A DNA stretch of 64,000 nucleotides from Amorphochlora amoebiformis (taxonomy: Eukaryota > Cercozoa > Chlorarachniophyceae). The position numbers were made by a program, and so were the translations under genes. Within the stretch, counting starts at the first letter, position 1, and each line of letters starts with the position of its first letter. Of this stretch, positions 25,985 to 64,000 are shown piece by piece. The DNA is taken from contig BAAHQB010000419.1 in the NCBI GenBank assembly GCA_054601695.1, forward strand, positions 1 through 64,000, read 5' to 3'. A model generated the notes under the pieces. The model saw nothing but the letters and a program-made list of their open reading frames with translations. It made no database searches and was not told the DNA's origin.

Positions 25985-26785
25985 CATATAATACAGTATT
26001 TCCAGGTCCTTAGAAGGTGGTTTGGTTAACACAGTGACGTGATGTGTTAGGTGTCCTAACACACTGAGGTTTTGTGTCCAAACACACTCAGGTTCTGACA
26101 AGCTGGTTCGTTCGTTGATGAGAAGAAATCACCCCCTGGTATCCAAGCGCATAAAAGCAGCCTGATGCGAAGAGAACAGAAAACCACTCTTTCGTTGTCG
26201 TGTGTGACATCGGCAGTGATTCTGATGTGGAAACCTAGGTTGTCCGGGGTGCTATCAACGGTTGGGGTTGTAGCAAGTGGTCGCCGGTTTTTTTCCAAAG
26301 TTCCGTGGTATGCGATTGAATTCTGATACTCGTGAATATCCGAATGAATACTGTCACTGATGTGTGTTTGTGTGCATTGCATGTTGTTTAGTACGGTGCA
26401 ATTGTGGGCAAGGCTCGATTTCACGAGCTGGAGCGTGTGGAGGATGTAGAATGTAGAGACGGTCACGCGAGCATCCCATGGGAAAACGAGTGCACTAGTC
26501 TAGGTTGCCTCTCGAATTCCTTCCTGAGAAGAGGGCGATATCTTGAGCGAGCTAGCGCCAGCGGGAGAGGGAGAGAAGGCGAGATTGAGAGAGATGATAG
26601 CAAGAGAAGGCGATAGCAAGAGACCGATAGGAGGAGAGGGCTACAGAAGAGGCGACAGCAAGAGAGGAGGACGGCGAGAGAGGGCGACAGCAAGGTAAGG
26701 CGACAATAAGAGAGGGCGATAGGAAGAGAGGGCAACAGCGAGAGAGGGCGAGTTAGAGCGAAGATAACATAAAGATAACATAAAG

Positions 26786-37680
<10,895 letters not shown>

Positions 37681-38080
37681 AGAGGAGGCCATGTTCCTTT
37701 ACGAGGTACAACAAAATCACAAACCGAACCCAACGTACACAAACACACCACAAGCTACCATTATCACAACCAAAACTAAATTTACGTTACAATATTCACT
37801 AACGGGCGCAAAACCTATACACTACATACATAAATCACAAACAAACCCCCATTGAATACCCACAAACAGAAGCAAAACTTTCACACCAAAAGCTACAATA
37901 ATCACAACCAAACCCCAACTCAGATACAACAATCACAACCGAACGAACATGTATACACACCCCAACCTACACACCACGGTGACCAATAGTCACACGGAAA
38001 CAAAAAAAAAAACCTACGTGAGCTAGAAATATCCCAAGGCAAAGCGAAAGGTACAGCAGCTACTAGTTAGCAGTATCTAT

Positions 38081-38160
38081 TCGTACCTAGCCGTATCTAG
38101 CCGAACCTAGCCGTACCTAGCCGAACCTAGCCGTACCTAGCCGAACCTAGCCGTACCTAG
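38081..38160. repeat. 10-bp tandem repeat CCTAGCCG(T/A)A
   Basis: Alternating GTA and GAA forms give a 20-bp period. It ends about ten bases before the FkbM start codon and supplies an in-frame TAG upstream, which limits the start choice. Confidence 0.9.
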
Positions 38161-38170
38161 CGTGTCTCTC

Positions 38171-57307
<19,137 letters not shown>

Positions 57308-57670
57308 TTTGCACAGGAATGGCTCGCGGCGTCCTCGCGGGTTATTGTAGAAGTTAAAACTGCGGCCGGATATTTTCCCGCCATTTCCGTAACTACCGGA
57401 CAGAAGAGATGATCCCGGTACAATCCGGGGATTCCTTCAATAGTCTCGGCAAATCTCCAAGGGTCTCAAGGGATCTGCTGGTTGCGTCGAGTTACGACTT
57501 CGACTTGACACCTGTAAGAATACCCCTAGACACCCCCCCCGGTTGTAGAGGACAAAAAAGAAGCCCATTCGGTCCTGCCCGCACTTCCGAACTGGAGTAT
57601 GAGCAATTGAAAACATCGGAAGAAAGGAATCTCAAAACTGAGAGAAATTTTTACCAACCAGGCGCTCGTC
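57308..57670. promoter_or_regulatory. Putative shared 5' region of OLA1 and the divergent gene
   Basis: A 363-base stretch free of microsatellites with a GC-richer centre lies between two start codons pointing away from each other. It contains a short open frame from about 57409 (MIPVQSGD) judged non-coding. No defined promoter motif could be assigned. Confidence 0.35.
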
Positions 57671-63915
<6,245 letters not shown>

Positions 63916-64000
63916 GTAAAATATGACAATCAGATCACTTAAATATCAACAATATCTACATATATATTTTTATTTACTTATATATATATATATATATATG

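Overview
The window is nuclear DNA from a eukaryote with GT-AG introns, many very short exons (30-100 bases), and introns packed with (TA)n microsatellites and longer tandem arrays. The lineage call is an inference. Proline-threonine linkers ([18 protein letters not shown]) between PAN-like and sushi-like cysteine modules are common in secreted proteins of heterokont (stramenopile) algae, and nothing seen argues against that group. No bacterial operon, rRNA, CRISPR array or virus was found. Long Tyr-Ile ORFs are translated TA repeats and carry no gene content. Coding exons were found by reading across splice sites, matching intron phase, and recognising protein families.

Layout. (1) <1-11340, plus: 3' part of a large modular, probably secreted protein. 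A two-exon beta-sandwich-like module is repeated in tandem, followed by PAN/apple-like, sushi-like, PT-repeat and helical regions. (2) 11341-16100: intergenic, almost all microsatellite. (3) 16301-16753, minus: small protein with a lipidation-type MGNQACC start. (4) 17116-24727, plus: exons of an unrecognised protein, divergent from (3). They may be the 5' end of the next gene, because intron phases agree. (5) 26786-37680, plus: JmjC/cupin-8 protein of the HSPBAP1 type. (6) 38171-44775, plus: FkbM-family methyltransferase, complete at 285 aa in ten exons. (7) 46548-57307, minus: OLA1/YchF P-loop ATPase, complete at 391 aa in eighteen exons. (8) 57671->63915, plus: divergent from OLA1, an unrecognised protein with an internal repeat, running off the window.

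Between and inside the genes are a tRNA-like dispersed element family (4.4, 4.8, 24.9, 28.4 and 39.4 kb, plus related tails at 32.7 and 47.9 kb), minisatellites with units of 10-63 bp, and patches of telomere-like repeat.

The most unusual feature is recurrent: short copies of exon ends with their splice sites lie inside the neighbouring intron, separated from the working site by TA tracts. At least seven exons in five genes show this. A 1.55-kb satellite in one intron also consists of units that each end in a 3'-splice-site-like TTCC(C/G)CAG, and its last copy appears to serve as the real acceptor. Together these suggest introns that grow by duplicating exon-intron junctions, with microsatellite filling between the copies. 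The genes do not form an evident pathway.
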